Below, piece after piece: positions 54,412 through 62,192 of a stretch of DNA of 64,000 bases. Made by a program: the position numbers and the translations under genes. Each line of letters starts with the position of its first letter. Within the stretch, counting starts at the first letter, position 1. The notes below the pieces were generated by a model. It saw only the letters and a program-made list of their open reading frames with translations. It was not told where the DNA came from and ran no database searches. Source of the DNA: Streptomyces wuyuanensis (GTDB lineage: Bacteria; Actinomycetota; Actinomycetes; Streptomycetales; Streptomycetaceae); contig NZ_FNHI01000002.1 in assembly GCF_900103455.1 (NCBI RefSeq), positions 491,842-555,841 on the forward strand, given 5' to 3'.

Positions 54412-54427
54412 CGGAGCGGAATCCCTT

Positions 54428-54451
54428 CCTTTACGGTCCGGACCGTAAAGG
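54428..54451. promoter_or_regulatory. Cluster operator, copy 2 (24-bp perfect palindrome)
   Basis: CCTTTACGGTCC followed directly by its exact reverse complement. For the plus strand, TTTACG (54430-54435), 17 nt, TAGCGT (54453-54458) gives a plausible promoter overlapping the site. Placed between divergent LLM and DapA-like genes. Confidence 0.75.
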
Positions 54452-54494
54452 CTAGCGTAGCGGCGACGACCGCAACAGACGGGAGAGAACGCCC

Positions 54495-55463
54495 ATGTCT
54501 GCGACGGACCTGCTGGTGCGCCGGCTCCGAGGCACCGTGCTGCCCGCGGTCGCAACCCCCATGGACGGGCGGGGAGTCGTCGACTTCGCGGCGCTCCGCG
54601 GCTACGCCGCCCACATCGCCGGCCAACCGGTCGGCGGCGTCGCCGTCTGGGCGCACACCGGCCGCGGGCTGTACCTGTCCGAGGAGGACCGCGGCCGGGT
54701 CCTCGCGGTGTGGCGGTCGGCGGTGGACGGGCCGATCGTGGCCGGCGTCGGCGTGCCGCGGTCCGTACGGGCCGGGCGGCCGCGCGACGCGGTGGACGCC
54801 ACGGTCGCGATGGCGGTGCGGGCGGCCGAGGGCGGCGCGGACGCCGTCATGGTCTATCCGTCGGCCCTGCTGGCCGGCGACGAGGACGCCGCGGTCGCCC
54901 TGCACGAGGAGGCGGCCGCCGCGAGCGGGCTGCCCGTGCTCGGCTTCTTCCTGCACGGCGAGGCGGGCGGATACCCCTACCCGCCGAGGCTCGTCGGAAG
55001 GCTCCTCGGCCTGCCGTCGGCGGCCGGCCTCAAACTCGCCACCCTGGACCGGGCGATGGCCTGCCAGGACGCCATCCGGGCGGCGCAGCCCACCGGGAAG
55101 CTCGTCGTCACCGGCGAGGACCGGATGTTCGGGCCCTCGCTGATGTGGGGCGCCGACTCGGCGCTCGTCGGCATCGCCGCGGCCCGCGTACCGCTGACGA
55201 CCGCGGTGCTGGACGCCTGGAGCGCGGGTGACCACACGGCGTTCGTCCGGGCCTCGGCGCGGCTCGACGCCTTCGCCGAGGTCACGTTCCTCGACCCGAT
55301 CGAGGGCTATGTGCAGCGCATGCTGTGGGCCGCGGTCTGGGAGGGCGCCGTCCCGGAGGCCGCGGCGCACGATCCGTACGGTCCGGACCTGCCGGACGCG
55401 GAGCGCCGGGCCGTGGTCGACTGCCTGGAGAGGCTCGCGAAAGAGCCGGACACACCCCGCTGA
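54495..55463 (+). CDS. DapA/NAL-family aldolase or lyase
   Basis: Encodes 322 residues, dihydrodipicolinate synthase family. Schiff-base Lys180 (AGLKLATLD) and Tyr121 (MVYPSAL) are in the usual places. The first strand reads GTVLPAVATPMDGRGVVD. The family makes or cleaves bonds next to a 2-oxo acid such as pyruvate. The sequence differs from housekeeping DapA, so a catabolic aldolase or dehydratase acting on the imported compound is more likely; inference. Confidence 0.87.
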   Translation: MSATDLLVRRLRGTVLPAVATPMDGRGVVDFAALRGYAAHIAGQPVGGVAVWAHTGRGLYLSEEDRGRVLAVWRSAVDGPIVAGVGVPRSVRAGRPRDAVDATVAMAVRAAEGGADAVMVYPSALLAGDEDAAVALHEEAAAASGLPVLGFFLHGEAGGYPYPPRLVGRLLGLPSAAGLKLATLDRAMACQDAIRAAQPTGKLVVTGEDRMFGPSLMWGADSALVGIAAARVPLTTAVLDAWSAGDHTAFVRASARLDAFAEVTFLDPIEGYVQRMLWAAVWEGAVPEAAAHDPYGPDLPDAERRAVVDCLERLAKEPDTPR

Positions 55464-55503
55464 CGGGCGGGAGGCCCCGGCGGTTCCCCGGTGCCCTGGA
55501 GCT

Positions 55504-56244
55504 TCAGGCGGGGACTTCGAGGCCGAACAGCGCGGCCGCGTTCCGCCACAGCACCCGGTCCAGCTCCGCGGGGGTGAAGCCGGCGTCCCGCAGCACACCC
55601 AGAGACCAGCAGGGGTCGATGAGCGTCGCGTCCGTGCCGAACAGCATCCGCTCCACCGGCACCCCGGCCTCGCGCGCGTACGCGACCCGGCCCGCGTCGG
55701 CGGCGGTACGGCAGTGCTCCAGGTACAGGCCCTCGCACGAGGCGGCCGCGTGCGCAGCCTCACGCCACGCGTCCCCGCCCGCGTGACCCATGATCACCCG
55801 GAGTCCCGGTCGCGAGGCCACCATGTCGGGCAGCTGGGTGACCTCGCGCCCCCAGGTGTGGAGCAGCAGCGGGACGCCCGCCTCGGCGACCACGTCGAAA
55901 GCCTCGGCCATCTCCCGCGAACCGGGCAGCCGCCCCGGATAGTGCGTGTGGATCTTCGCTCCGACGAACCGCCCGGAGTCCAGGCAGCGGCGCAGGTCCG
56001 CGGCGCTCTCCTCGATCCGGTTCGGGTTCACCACGGCGTAGCCGTACAGGCGCGGCCGGGACGCCAGCTCCTTCATCAGCGCCGCGTTCCCGGCGACCGC
56101 GTCGTACACCACGGCCTCGGACGCCGACACCAGCTGGAGGTCGATGCCGTAGCGGTCCATCAGACGCAGGTTGTCGTCCGCGTCGCCGCAGGTGAGGTGG
56201 AACTGCCAGTGCCCCACATGGGCGTGCACGTCGATGATCGGCAT
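55504..56244 (-). CDS. Metal-dependent amidohydrolase (partner B of pair 2)
   Basis: Encodes 246 residues. Intact amidohydrolase-2 site: HAH in IIDVHAHVGHW, GAKIHTHYPG, LLLHTWG, MGHAGGDAW and GTDATLID. ATG 56244 overlaps the stop of the degenerate paralogue gene (TGATG). Third gene of the DegT operon. Lactonase, decarboxylase or deacylase activity is possible. Confidence 0.83.
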   Translation of the reverse strand: MPIIDVHAHVGHWQFHLTCGDADDNLRLMDRYGIDLQLVSASEAVVYDAVAGNAALMKELASRPRLYGYAVVNPNRIEESAADLRRCLDSGRFVGAKIHTHYPGRLPGSREMAEAFDVVAEAGVPLLLHTWGREVTQLPDMVASRPGLRVIMGHAGGDAWREAAHAAASCEGLYLEHCRTAADAGRVAYAREAGVPVERMLFGTDATLIDPCWSLGVLRDAGFTPAELDRVLWRNAAALFGLEVPA

Positions 56245-57020
56245 CAGCTCAGCAGCTCCTCGATGTTCCTCGTGGCGACGGCGTCGCGCTCCTCGTCGGA
56301 GATGGCCGCGTAGCGCAGTCGCAGGGTCAGCGGAGAGATGTCCATGAACGGGGTGCGCGAGCCGAAGACGAGATGGCGCGCCCCCACCGAGTGCACGACC
56401 CGCTCGACGGAGTCGGGGCCCGACAGCATCCGCGTCGTCACCCGGAACCCCGGCTCCTCACGCGCCATCAGCAGGAAGTCCGCCAGCAGATACGCGTGCA
56501 GGTCCAGGAAGACCACATCGGCGTCCCGGTCCATCAGGGGAGGACCGTAGCGTCGCGGGTCGCCGTCGTGGAGCAGCACCATCCCGCGGGCCAGGGCCAG
56601 ATCGACGACCCGCCGGTAGCCGGGGAAGCCGGGATCGGCGGCCTGCTCGACGGTGAACAGCCGCAGGAAGCGCACCCCGGCCGCCGCCAGCTCGTCCAGC
56701 CGGTTCTCGGCGGTCAGCGCGTCCCGGACGTCCACGGTGCCCACCGGCAGCAGCTCCGGGCAGTCCGCGAGGTCGCGCAGCGTCTCCTCGTTGCCCGCCC
56801 GGTCGTCGAACAGCGGTCCGCGCGTGGACAGGGCCAGCGCCCCGCACACGGGGGAGCGGTCGAGGCGCCGGCGCACCTCCGCGAGCGGGATGTCCCGGTG
56901 GTGCCGGGGCCACGGCCCGTACAGCACGTCCACGTCCCAGCCGATCTGCTCCCGCGGGGACGGTGTCAGCCATTCGTACGCGGGGGGCCGGTCGTGCGCC
57001 GTCGTCGTGCTCGTGCTCAT
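56244..57020 (-). CDS. Amidohydrolase-fold protein lacking metal ligands (partner A of pair 2)
   Basis: Encodes 258 residues. The barrel layout of amidohydrolase-2 is kept, but HxH is replaced (GWDVDVLYGP) and the final GSD reads GSRTPF. It is related to the protein at 51780-52502 and, like it, precedes an intact amidohydrolase with overlapping codons. This repeated arrangement suggests an obligate heteromer of active and inactive subunits; inference. Confidence 0.72.
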   Translation of the reverse strand: MSTSTTTAHDRPPAYEWLTPSPREQIGWDVDVLYGPWPRHHRDIPLAEVRRRLDRSPVCGALALSTRGPLFDDRAGNEETLRDLADCPELLPVGTVDVRDALTAENRLDELAAAGVRFLRLFTVEQAADPGFPGYRRVVDLALARGMVLLHDGDPRRYGPPLMDRDADVVFLDLHAYLLADFLLMAREEPGFRVTTRMLSGPDSVERVVHSVGARHLVFGSRTPFMDISPLTLRLRYAAISDEERDAVATRNIEELLS

Positions 57021-58150
57021 CGCGCTCCCACCTCGCCCAGTGCCCGGGCGATACGGTCGACGTCGTCCTCGGTGTACGCCTCGTTCCACTGAAGCACCAG
57101 CAGCGTACGGTCGATCAGCGTCTCCGCCCGGGGACACGGGCCCGGCGGATGGCCGGACAGTGCCGGATTGGCGTACAGCGGCCGCTCCAGATAGCCCGGC
57201 AGCGCCGGCACCCCCGCCGCCTGAAGGCCCTTCGCCCAGCGGGAGTTGTCGTCCACCAGCAGCGGCATCACCCACCAGGCGTGTCCGGCCCGCCGCGAGG
57301 GGAGCCGGACCTCGGCGGACGCGGCGGAGCCCTCGACGGCGGCCGCGAACCGGGCGGCCCGCTCCCGCCGTACCCGTACGACCTCGGCGACCCGGGTCAG
57401 CTGGGTGCGGGCGACCGCCGCGACGAGCTCCGTCATCCGGTAGTTCAGGCCCATCGTGCGGTGGATGCGGCCCTCCGCGCGGTCCCAGCCCTTGTCCATG
57501 AACAAGCGCATCCTGCGGGCCAGTTCCGGATCGTCCGTGATGCTCAGACCGCCGTCGCCCGCCGTGATGTGCTTGTACTGCTGGAGGCTGAAGCAGGCGA
57601 TGTCGCCGACGGTGCCGAGCAGCCGGCCGTCCTCGTCCTCGCCCAGCCACGCCTGCGCGCAGTCCTCGATCAGCAGCAGCCCGTGCCGGTCGCAGATCTC
57701 CCGCAGCCGGACCACGTCCGCGGCGCCGCCGAAGAGATGGACCGCGACGACCGCCCGGGTGCGGGGGGTGATCGCCGCCTCCACCGCGTCCGGGTCCAGG
57801 TTGCCGTCGTCCGCCCGTACGTCCGCGAACACCACCCTGCCGCCCTGGGCGAGGACCGGGGCCACCGTGCCGAAGTCCGAGATCGGGGTGGTGACGACCT
57901 CGTCGCCGGGGCCCACGCCGGCGGCGGCGACCGCGAGATGGACCGCGGCCGTGCCGGAACTGGACGAGACGGCCTCGGCGCGCCCGTACAGCTCCGCCAT
58001 CTCCGCCTCCAGCGCCCGGGTCTCCCGGCCGAACGCCCCGCACAGGACCGCCGAGTCGAGGACCCGCAGCACCGCGGCGCGCTCCTCCTCGCCGAAGGTC
58101 CTGCCGCGCGGTTCGAGAACTGTGGGCAGTGGCATTTCCCGTTGCGGCAT
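57017..58150 (-). CDS. DegT/DnrJ/EryC1/StrS-family aminotransferase
   Basis: Encodes 377 residues. PLP-dependent sugar-aminotransferase family: SSSSGTAAVHLAVAAAGVGPGDEV, Asp163 (EDCAQA) under the PLP ring, and Schiff-base Lys193 (QQYKHITAGDGG). Members usually aminate keto-sugars; some act on inositol-type rings. ATG 58150 is chosen over an upstream in-frame Met. First gene of a three-gene operon with 4-nt overlaps; operator copy 3 lies 29-48 nt upstream. Confidence 0.9.
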   Translation of the reverse strand: MPQREMPLPTVLEPRGRTFGEEERAAVLRVLDSAVLCGAFGRETRALEAEMAELYGRAEAVSSSSGTAAVHLAVAAAGVGPGDEVVTTPISDFGTVAPVLAQGGRVVFADVRADDGNLDPDAVEAAITPRTRAVVAVHLFGGAADVVRLREICDRHGLLLIEDCAQAWLGEDEDGRLLGTVGDIACFSLQQYKHITAGDGGLSITDDPELARRMRLFMDKGWDRAEGRIHRTMGLNYRMTELVAAVARTQLTRVAEVVRVRRERAARFAAAVEGSAASAEVRLPSRRAGHAWWVMPLLVDDNSRWAKGLQAAGVPALPGYLERPLYANPALSGHPPGPCPRAETLIDRTLLVLQWNEAYTEDDVDRIARALGEVGAR

Positions 58151-58178
58151 CGGGGGATTATCCTCTCGGCAGCACACG

Positions 58179-58198
58179 ATTATGGCCTGGGCCGAAAC
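58179..58198. promoter_or_regulatory. Cluster operator, copy 3 (one strong half-site)
   Basis: GGCCTGGGCCGAAA at 58184-58197 is identical to 14 bases of operator copy 1 read on the opposite strand; the other half is degenerate. It lies between the divergent aminotransferase and regulator genes. Confidence 0.6.
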
Positions 58199-58332
58199 TA
58201 GAACTCCCGTGGTCGGCCGTCAATCACGCGCGAGCCGCCCCGCGGAACGCGTCCCCGGCCCCGTCGGTACGTGCGTCACCACCCCCCTCGCAGGCCGCCG
58301 CGCCGCGACCTCAGCAGAACGGAGACCGGGCC

Positions 58333-59565
58333 ATGCCGCTCACGGTCGGCGTGATAGGCCCCGAGGACCTGGTCCGCAAGGTCGTCGCCGTCGGCGGCCA
58401 GGCGGGCCCGGGCCGGCTGCTGCCGCTCCCGTACCGCCACGAGGACGAGACGACGGACGTCGTCACCGGTGCCGGCGCCGCCGCTGACGCCCTGCTGTTC
58501 ACGGGGGTCGTCCCGCACAGCCTCGCGGCGGCGGCCGGGGTCCTCGACCGCCCCGCGATGTACGTGCCCTACAGCGGCGCCACCCTGCTGCGCGCCCTCG
58601 TCGAGCTGCTCCGCCTCGGCCACGACGTCTCCCGCGTGTCCATCGACACCCTCCGCCGCGACGAGGTCCTGGAGACGCTCACGGAGGCGAAGCTGCCCAC
58701 CGAGCACATACAGGTCCTGCCCTACCGGCCCGGCCTCACCTCCCAGGACCTCGTCGACTTCCACCTCGGCGCGCGCGACACCAGGAAGTCGAGAGTCGCG
58801 ATCACCTGCCTCGGCTCGGCGTTCCACGTCCTGGAGCACCGGACCCACGCGGTACGGCTCGCCCCCTCGCGGCACTCGATCCTCGCGACCCTCCAGGCCC
58901 TCGCCCTCGCCACCGCGGAACGGCACAGCGGCGACGCCCAGGTGGCCCTCGGCGTCATCGACCTGCCCGGGGCGGACGACCGGCTGGCCGACGACGTACG
59001 CATCCTCGGCGGAAGCCTCGCCGCCCTGCCCGACGGCCGGCGGCTCGTCGTCACCACCCGGGGCGTGCTCGAGAAGGCGACCGACCAGTTCACCCGCATC
59101 CCCTTCCTCGACGGCCTCGCCGCCCGGCACGGCACCGCCCACGTGGGCTTCGGACTCGGCCGTACCGCCGCGGAGGCCGAGGCCCTCGCCCGCCGCGCGG
59201 TGAACCGCGCCCGGTCCGTCGGTGCGGCCGCGGGCGTCGTATCGATGACCGACGACGTCGACATCGTCATCGACGGCACCGCCGGGGACGCCGACGGCGA
59301 GCCGGCCCCGCCCGGGGGAGCGGCTCTGCTGGCGCGGCGGACCGGCATCAGCCCGCAGACCCTCGACCGGCTGCGCGAACTGGCCTCGGAGGACCGTGGG
59401 GAGGGGCTCACGGCACACGCGGTCGCCGAGCACCTGTCCGTGCAGCAGCGCACGGCGCGCCGGATACTCAAGCGACTGGAGCGCGCGGGTGTGGCCGTCC
59501 CCACCGGAATCCGCCAGGAGGGTCAGACGGGCCGGCCGCCGATCGTGTACCGGGTGCGGCTGTAA
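58333..59565 (+). CDS. Atypical transcriptional regulator: nucleotidyl-cyclase/GGDEF-like domain plus C-terminal winged helix
   Basis: Encodes 410 residues. ATG 58333 follows GGAG. The N-terminal 170 residues look like an alpha/beta ligand-binding region (VGVIGPEDLVRKVVAVGG, LLFTGVVPHS). Residues about 175-310 resemble a GGDEF or GTP-cyclohydrolase-III palm domain (AHVGFGLGRTAAEAEALARRAVNRAR) without a GGDEF signature. The C-terminus is a winged helix (LTAHAVAEHLSVQQRTARRILKRLERAGVAVPTG). The only DNA-binding protein in the cluster, so the best candidate to bind the four palindromes. I do not know a characterised homologue. Confidence 0.75.
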   Translation: MPLTVGVIGPEDLVRKVVAVGGQAGPGRLLPLPYRHEDETTDVVTGAGAAADALLFTGVVPHSLAAAAGVLDRPAMYVPYSGATLLRALVELLRLGHDVSRVSIDTLRRDEVLETLTEAKLPTEHIQVLPYRPGLTSQDLVDFHLGARDTRKSRVAITCLGSAFHVLEHRTHAVRLAPSRHSILATLQALALATAERHSGDAQVALGVIDLPGADDRLADDVRILGGSLAALPDGRRLVVTTRGVLEKATDQFTRIPFLDGLAARHGTAHVGFGLGRTAAEAEALARRAVNRARSVGAAAGVVSMTDDVDIVIDGTAGDADGEPAPPGGAALLARRTGISPQTLDRLRELASEDRGEGLTAHAVAEHLSVQQRTARRILKRLERAGVAVPTGIRQEGQTGRPPIVYRVRL

Positions 59566-59696
59566 CCGGGTGGGCGGCTCCGGTCGGGGCCGCGGGGCGG
59601 GCGTCCCCTCCGCATGCCTACGCCACTCTCCTTCCGCCGCCGCCGCCGCCCGCGGCCCCGGCTGCCGTTCGTTTGCGTACGGCCGCCGCGAGGGAA

Positions 59697-59716
59697 GTTA
59701 CGGTCCGGACCGAAAC
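59697..59716. promoter_or_regulatory. Cluster operator, copy 4
   Basis: GTTACGGTCCGGACCGAAAC: symmetric except one pair, and sharing ACGGTCCGGACCG with copy 2. It lies 28 nt before the enolase-superfamily start codon and downstream of the regulator gene. Confidence 0.7.
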
Positions 59717-59743
59717 GACGTCCTGCGAAGGAGCTGAGCCGGC

Positions 59744-60829
59744 TTGAAGATCGCCTCGTTCCACACCCGAGTGGTCCGCGCCCCCTACCGACGCCCGTTC
59801 GCGATCAGCAGCGGGACCAGCCCCGAACTCGTCAGCCTGCTCGTCGAGGTGCGCACCACCGACGGGGCGTCGGGTTTCGGCGAGGCCTCACCGATGACCG
59901 CGTACACGGGGGAGACCCTGGCCGGGCTGCGGGCCGCGCTCACCGAGCACGCCGCGCCCGCCCTCATCGGCCGTGACCCGCGCGATCTCGCCGGGGCGCA
60001 CGCGGCCATGGACGCCGCGATCCGCGGCCAGCACCTGGCCAAGGCCGCACTCGACCTCGCCCTCCACGACCTGGCGGCCCGCGCCGCCGGCTGGCCCGCG
60101 CATTTCCTCCTCGGCGGCGCCGTCACCCATCGCGTGCCCACCACCTGGGTCGTCGGACTCGGCAGCATCGCGGAGAGCGTCGAGGAGGCCGCGCAGTACG
60201 CCGGGTACGGCTTCCCCCACATCAAGCTCAAGGGCGGCGAGGACCCCGAGCGGGACGTCGAACTCGTGGCCGCCGTAAGGAAGTCCGTCCCCGACTCCGT
60301 TTCCCTCTCCCTCGACGCCAACGAGGGATACGCACCCGGCAGCGCGCTCCGCACCGTCGCGCGCCTCGCCGACGCCGGGCTCGACCTCATCGAACAGCCA
60401 CTGCCCCGCTGGGACCTGGCCGGGCTCGCCGCCCTGCGCGCGCAGGGCGGCGCACGGGTGATGGCCGACGAGTCGCTCCAGTCCCTCCACGACGCGCTGG
60501 AGATCGTGCGCCGCGGCGCCGCCGACGTGCTCAACATCAAGATCCTCAAGGTCGGCGGACTCCACCGGGCCCGCCAGATCGCCGCCGTCGCCGAGGCCGC
60601 GGGGCTCGCCGTGAAGATCGGCACGATGCCGGAGCTCGGCGTCGCGACGCTCGCGGCGGCCCACCTCTCCGCGGCCCTCCCGCACGCCACGGTCCCGCCC
60701 GACCTCGTCGGCCCCCTGCTCGTCGAGCAGGAGCCGCTCGCCCCGGAGACCTTCGCGGCGACTGCCGGCACGGGCCATGTCCAGCTCCCGGACCTGCCCG
60801 GGCTGGGACACCGGCTGGCGCCCCTCTGA
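59744..60829 (+). CDS. Enolase-superfamily enzyme, MLE subgroup (dipeptide-epimerase-like)
   Basis: Encodes 361 residues from TTG 59744, with GAAGGAG upstream. Muconate-lactonizing-enzyme subgroup residues: KxK at 161-163 (IKLKGG), metal ligands Asp191, Glu217 and Asp242, and Lys266 (NIKILKVGG). The N-terminal capping segment (PFAISSGTSPELVSLLVEV, GFGEASP) is like dipeptide epimerases or N-acylamino acid racemases. Two general-base lysines mean it can abstract a proton alpha to a carboxylate from either face. Own promoter with operator copy 4. Confidence 0.88.
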   Translation: MKIASFHTRVVRAPYRRPFAISSGTSPELVSLLVEVRTTDGASGFGEASPMTAYTGETLAGLRAALTEHAAPALIGRDPRDLAGAHAAMDAAIRGQHLAKAALDLALHDLAARAAGWPAHFLLGGAVTHRVPTTWVVGLGSIAESVEEAAQYAGYGFPHIKLKGGEDPERDVELVAAVRKSVPDSVSLSLDANEGYAPGSALRTVARLADAGLDLIEQPLPRWDLAGLAALRAQGGARVMADESLQSLHDALEIVRRGAADVLNIKILKVGGLHRARQIAAVAEAAGLAVKIGTMPELGVATLAAAHLSAALPHATVPPDLVGPLLVEQEPLAPETFAATAGTGHVQLPDLPGLGHRLAPL

Positions 60830-60891
60830 CCGCGCCGGGCGGCCGGCGCACCGCGGGGAGGCAGGCGTCCCGGGTCCCGCAGGTACACGCG

Positions 60892-60919
60892 TCCGGCCGG
60901 CCGGCCGGGCCCGTGTACC
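60892..60919. terminator. Hairpin between convergent enolase-family and sbnA genes
   Basis: GGTACACG at 60892-60899 and CGTGTACC at 60912-60919 enclose a GC-rich loop of GGCC repeats. Confidence 0.4.
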
Positions 60920-60972
60920 GGCCCGGCCGCCCGGCCGTCACTCCGTTCCCGTCCTCGGACGTTCCCCCGTCC

Positions 60973-62067
60973 TCACGGCTCCCCGCCGCTGCGGCGGCGG
61001 TGGCGCCGGCGGCCGGCGCGGTCGCCCGACCGGAGGTGCGGACGGCGTCCGCCCGGTGACGGTGCCGGCGGGGGAGCGGTGGGCAGGACCCAGGACTCGG
61101 CGTTGGCCGATTCGGGCTCGAGCACGTCGTCGCCGTAGAGACCGTGCAGCCAGTTGGTCTGGTAGACGGTGTCGAGGTAGCGCTCGCCCAGGTCCGGCGC
61201 GATGGCCACCGCCGTGCGCCCGTCGCCGCCGTGCTCGGCGAGCCAGCCCATCGCTCCGCTGACGACCGTGCCGGTGGAGCCGCCGAACAGGAACCCCCTG
61301 CGGGCCAGCCGGTGGCAGGCCCGGATGGTGTCCCGTTCCTCGACGCGGATGACCTCGTCCACGTAGGACTCGTCGAGCAGCGGAGGGCGGATGCTCATCC
61401 CCAGCCCGGGGATCATCCTGCGCCCCGCCTCGCCGCCGAAGGACACGGAGCCCACGCTGTCCACCGCGATGATCCGCACCGGCCGGTGCCACTCGCGGAA
61501 GAAGCGGGCGCAGCCCATCAGCGTGCCGGTGGTCCCGGCGCCGACGAACAGCGTGTCCAGCTCGGGGAACTGACGTGCGATCTCCGGCGCCGTCCTGCGG
61601 TAGTGCGCCTTCCAGTTGCCCGGGTTCGTGTACTGGCTGAGCCACACGTACCGGCTGTCGGAGGCGCACAGCGCACGGAGGTAGTCGATCCGCGCTCCCA
61701 GGAAGCTGCCGTTGGCCTCCTGGCTGGCGATGATGTGCACCTGGCTGCCCAGGGCCTCCATCATCAGCCGGGTCGTCAGATTGCAGCGGGAGTCGGTGAC
61801 GCACAGGAACTTGTAGCCCTTGCTCGCCGCGATCATGCTCAGCGCCACGCCCAGGTTGCCCGAGGAGGACTCTACGAGGATCGAATCCGGCGTCAGGACT
61901 CCGTCCCGCTCGGCGCCCTCCACCATCTCGATCGCGGCCTTCAGCTTGATCGAGCCGGCGAAGTTGAAGCCCTCGCACTTCAGGAAGAGCGAGCGCCCGA
62001 AGATCGACTCGAGGTCGATGTAGAGATCGTCTTCGTTGAAGTCTTGGGGAACGGATATGACAGGCAC
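60973..62067 (-). CDS. sbnA: 2,3-diaminopropionate biosynthesis protein SbnA-like (PLP-dependent synthase)
   Basis: Encodes 364 residues from GTG 62067, with GAGGAGG six bases upstream. Cysteine-synthase fold: Lys41 (GFNFAGSIKLKAA) for the Schiff base, SSSGNLGVALSMIAASKGY, and the PLP phosphate loop GAGTTGTLMG. SbnA joins O-phosphoserine and glutamate to give N-(2-amino-2-carboxyethyl)glutamate. The C-terminal 35 residues are a basic low-complexity tail not usual for the family. sbnB lies upstream on the same strand. Confidence 0.9.
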   Translation of the reverse strand: MPVISVPQDFNEDDLYIDLESIFGRSLFLKCEGFNFAGSIKLKAAIEMVEGAERDGVLTPDSILVESSSGNLGVALSMIAASKGYKFLCVTDSRCNLTTRLMMEALGSQVHIIASQEANGSFLGARIDYLRALCASDSRYVWLSQYTNPGNWKAHYRRTAPEIARQFPELDTLFVGAGTTGTLMGCARFFREWHRPVRIIAVDSVGSVSFGGEAGRRMIPGLGMSIRPPLLDESYVDEVIRVEERDTIRACHRLARRGFLFGGSTGTVVSGAMGWLAEHGGDGRTAVAIAPDLGERYLDTVYQTNWLHGLYGDDVLEPESANAESWVLPTAPPPAPSPGGRRPHLRSGDRAGRRRHRRRSGGEP

Positions 62068-62192
62068 GATGGCCTCCTCATCTGCAGCGGACCCGCGGGG
62101 CCCCTGCGTCAGCGGCCGTGGTGGCGTCCGTAGGTGCTACGGAGACTTGACACTTGATCTCTCCTGGGACCGGTTCTGCAACGGGCGCCTCC

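Noticed and set aside
60830..60972. GGCCGG-rich stretch as an attachment site or origin
   Set aside because: No repeats elsewhere, no integrase and no DnaA-box-like sequences; it is better explained as a terminator region between convergent genes.
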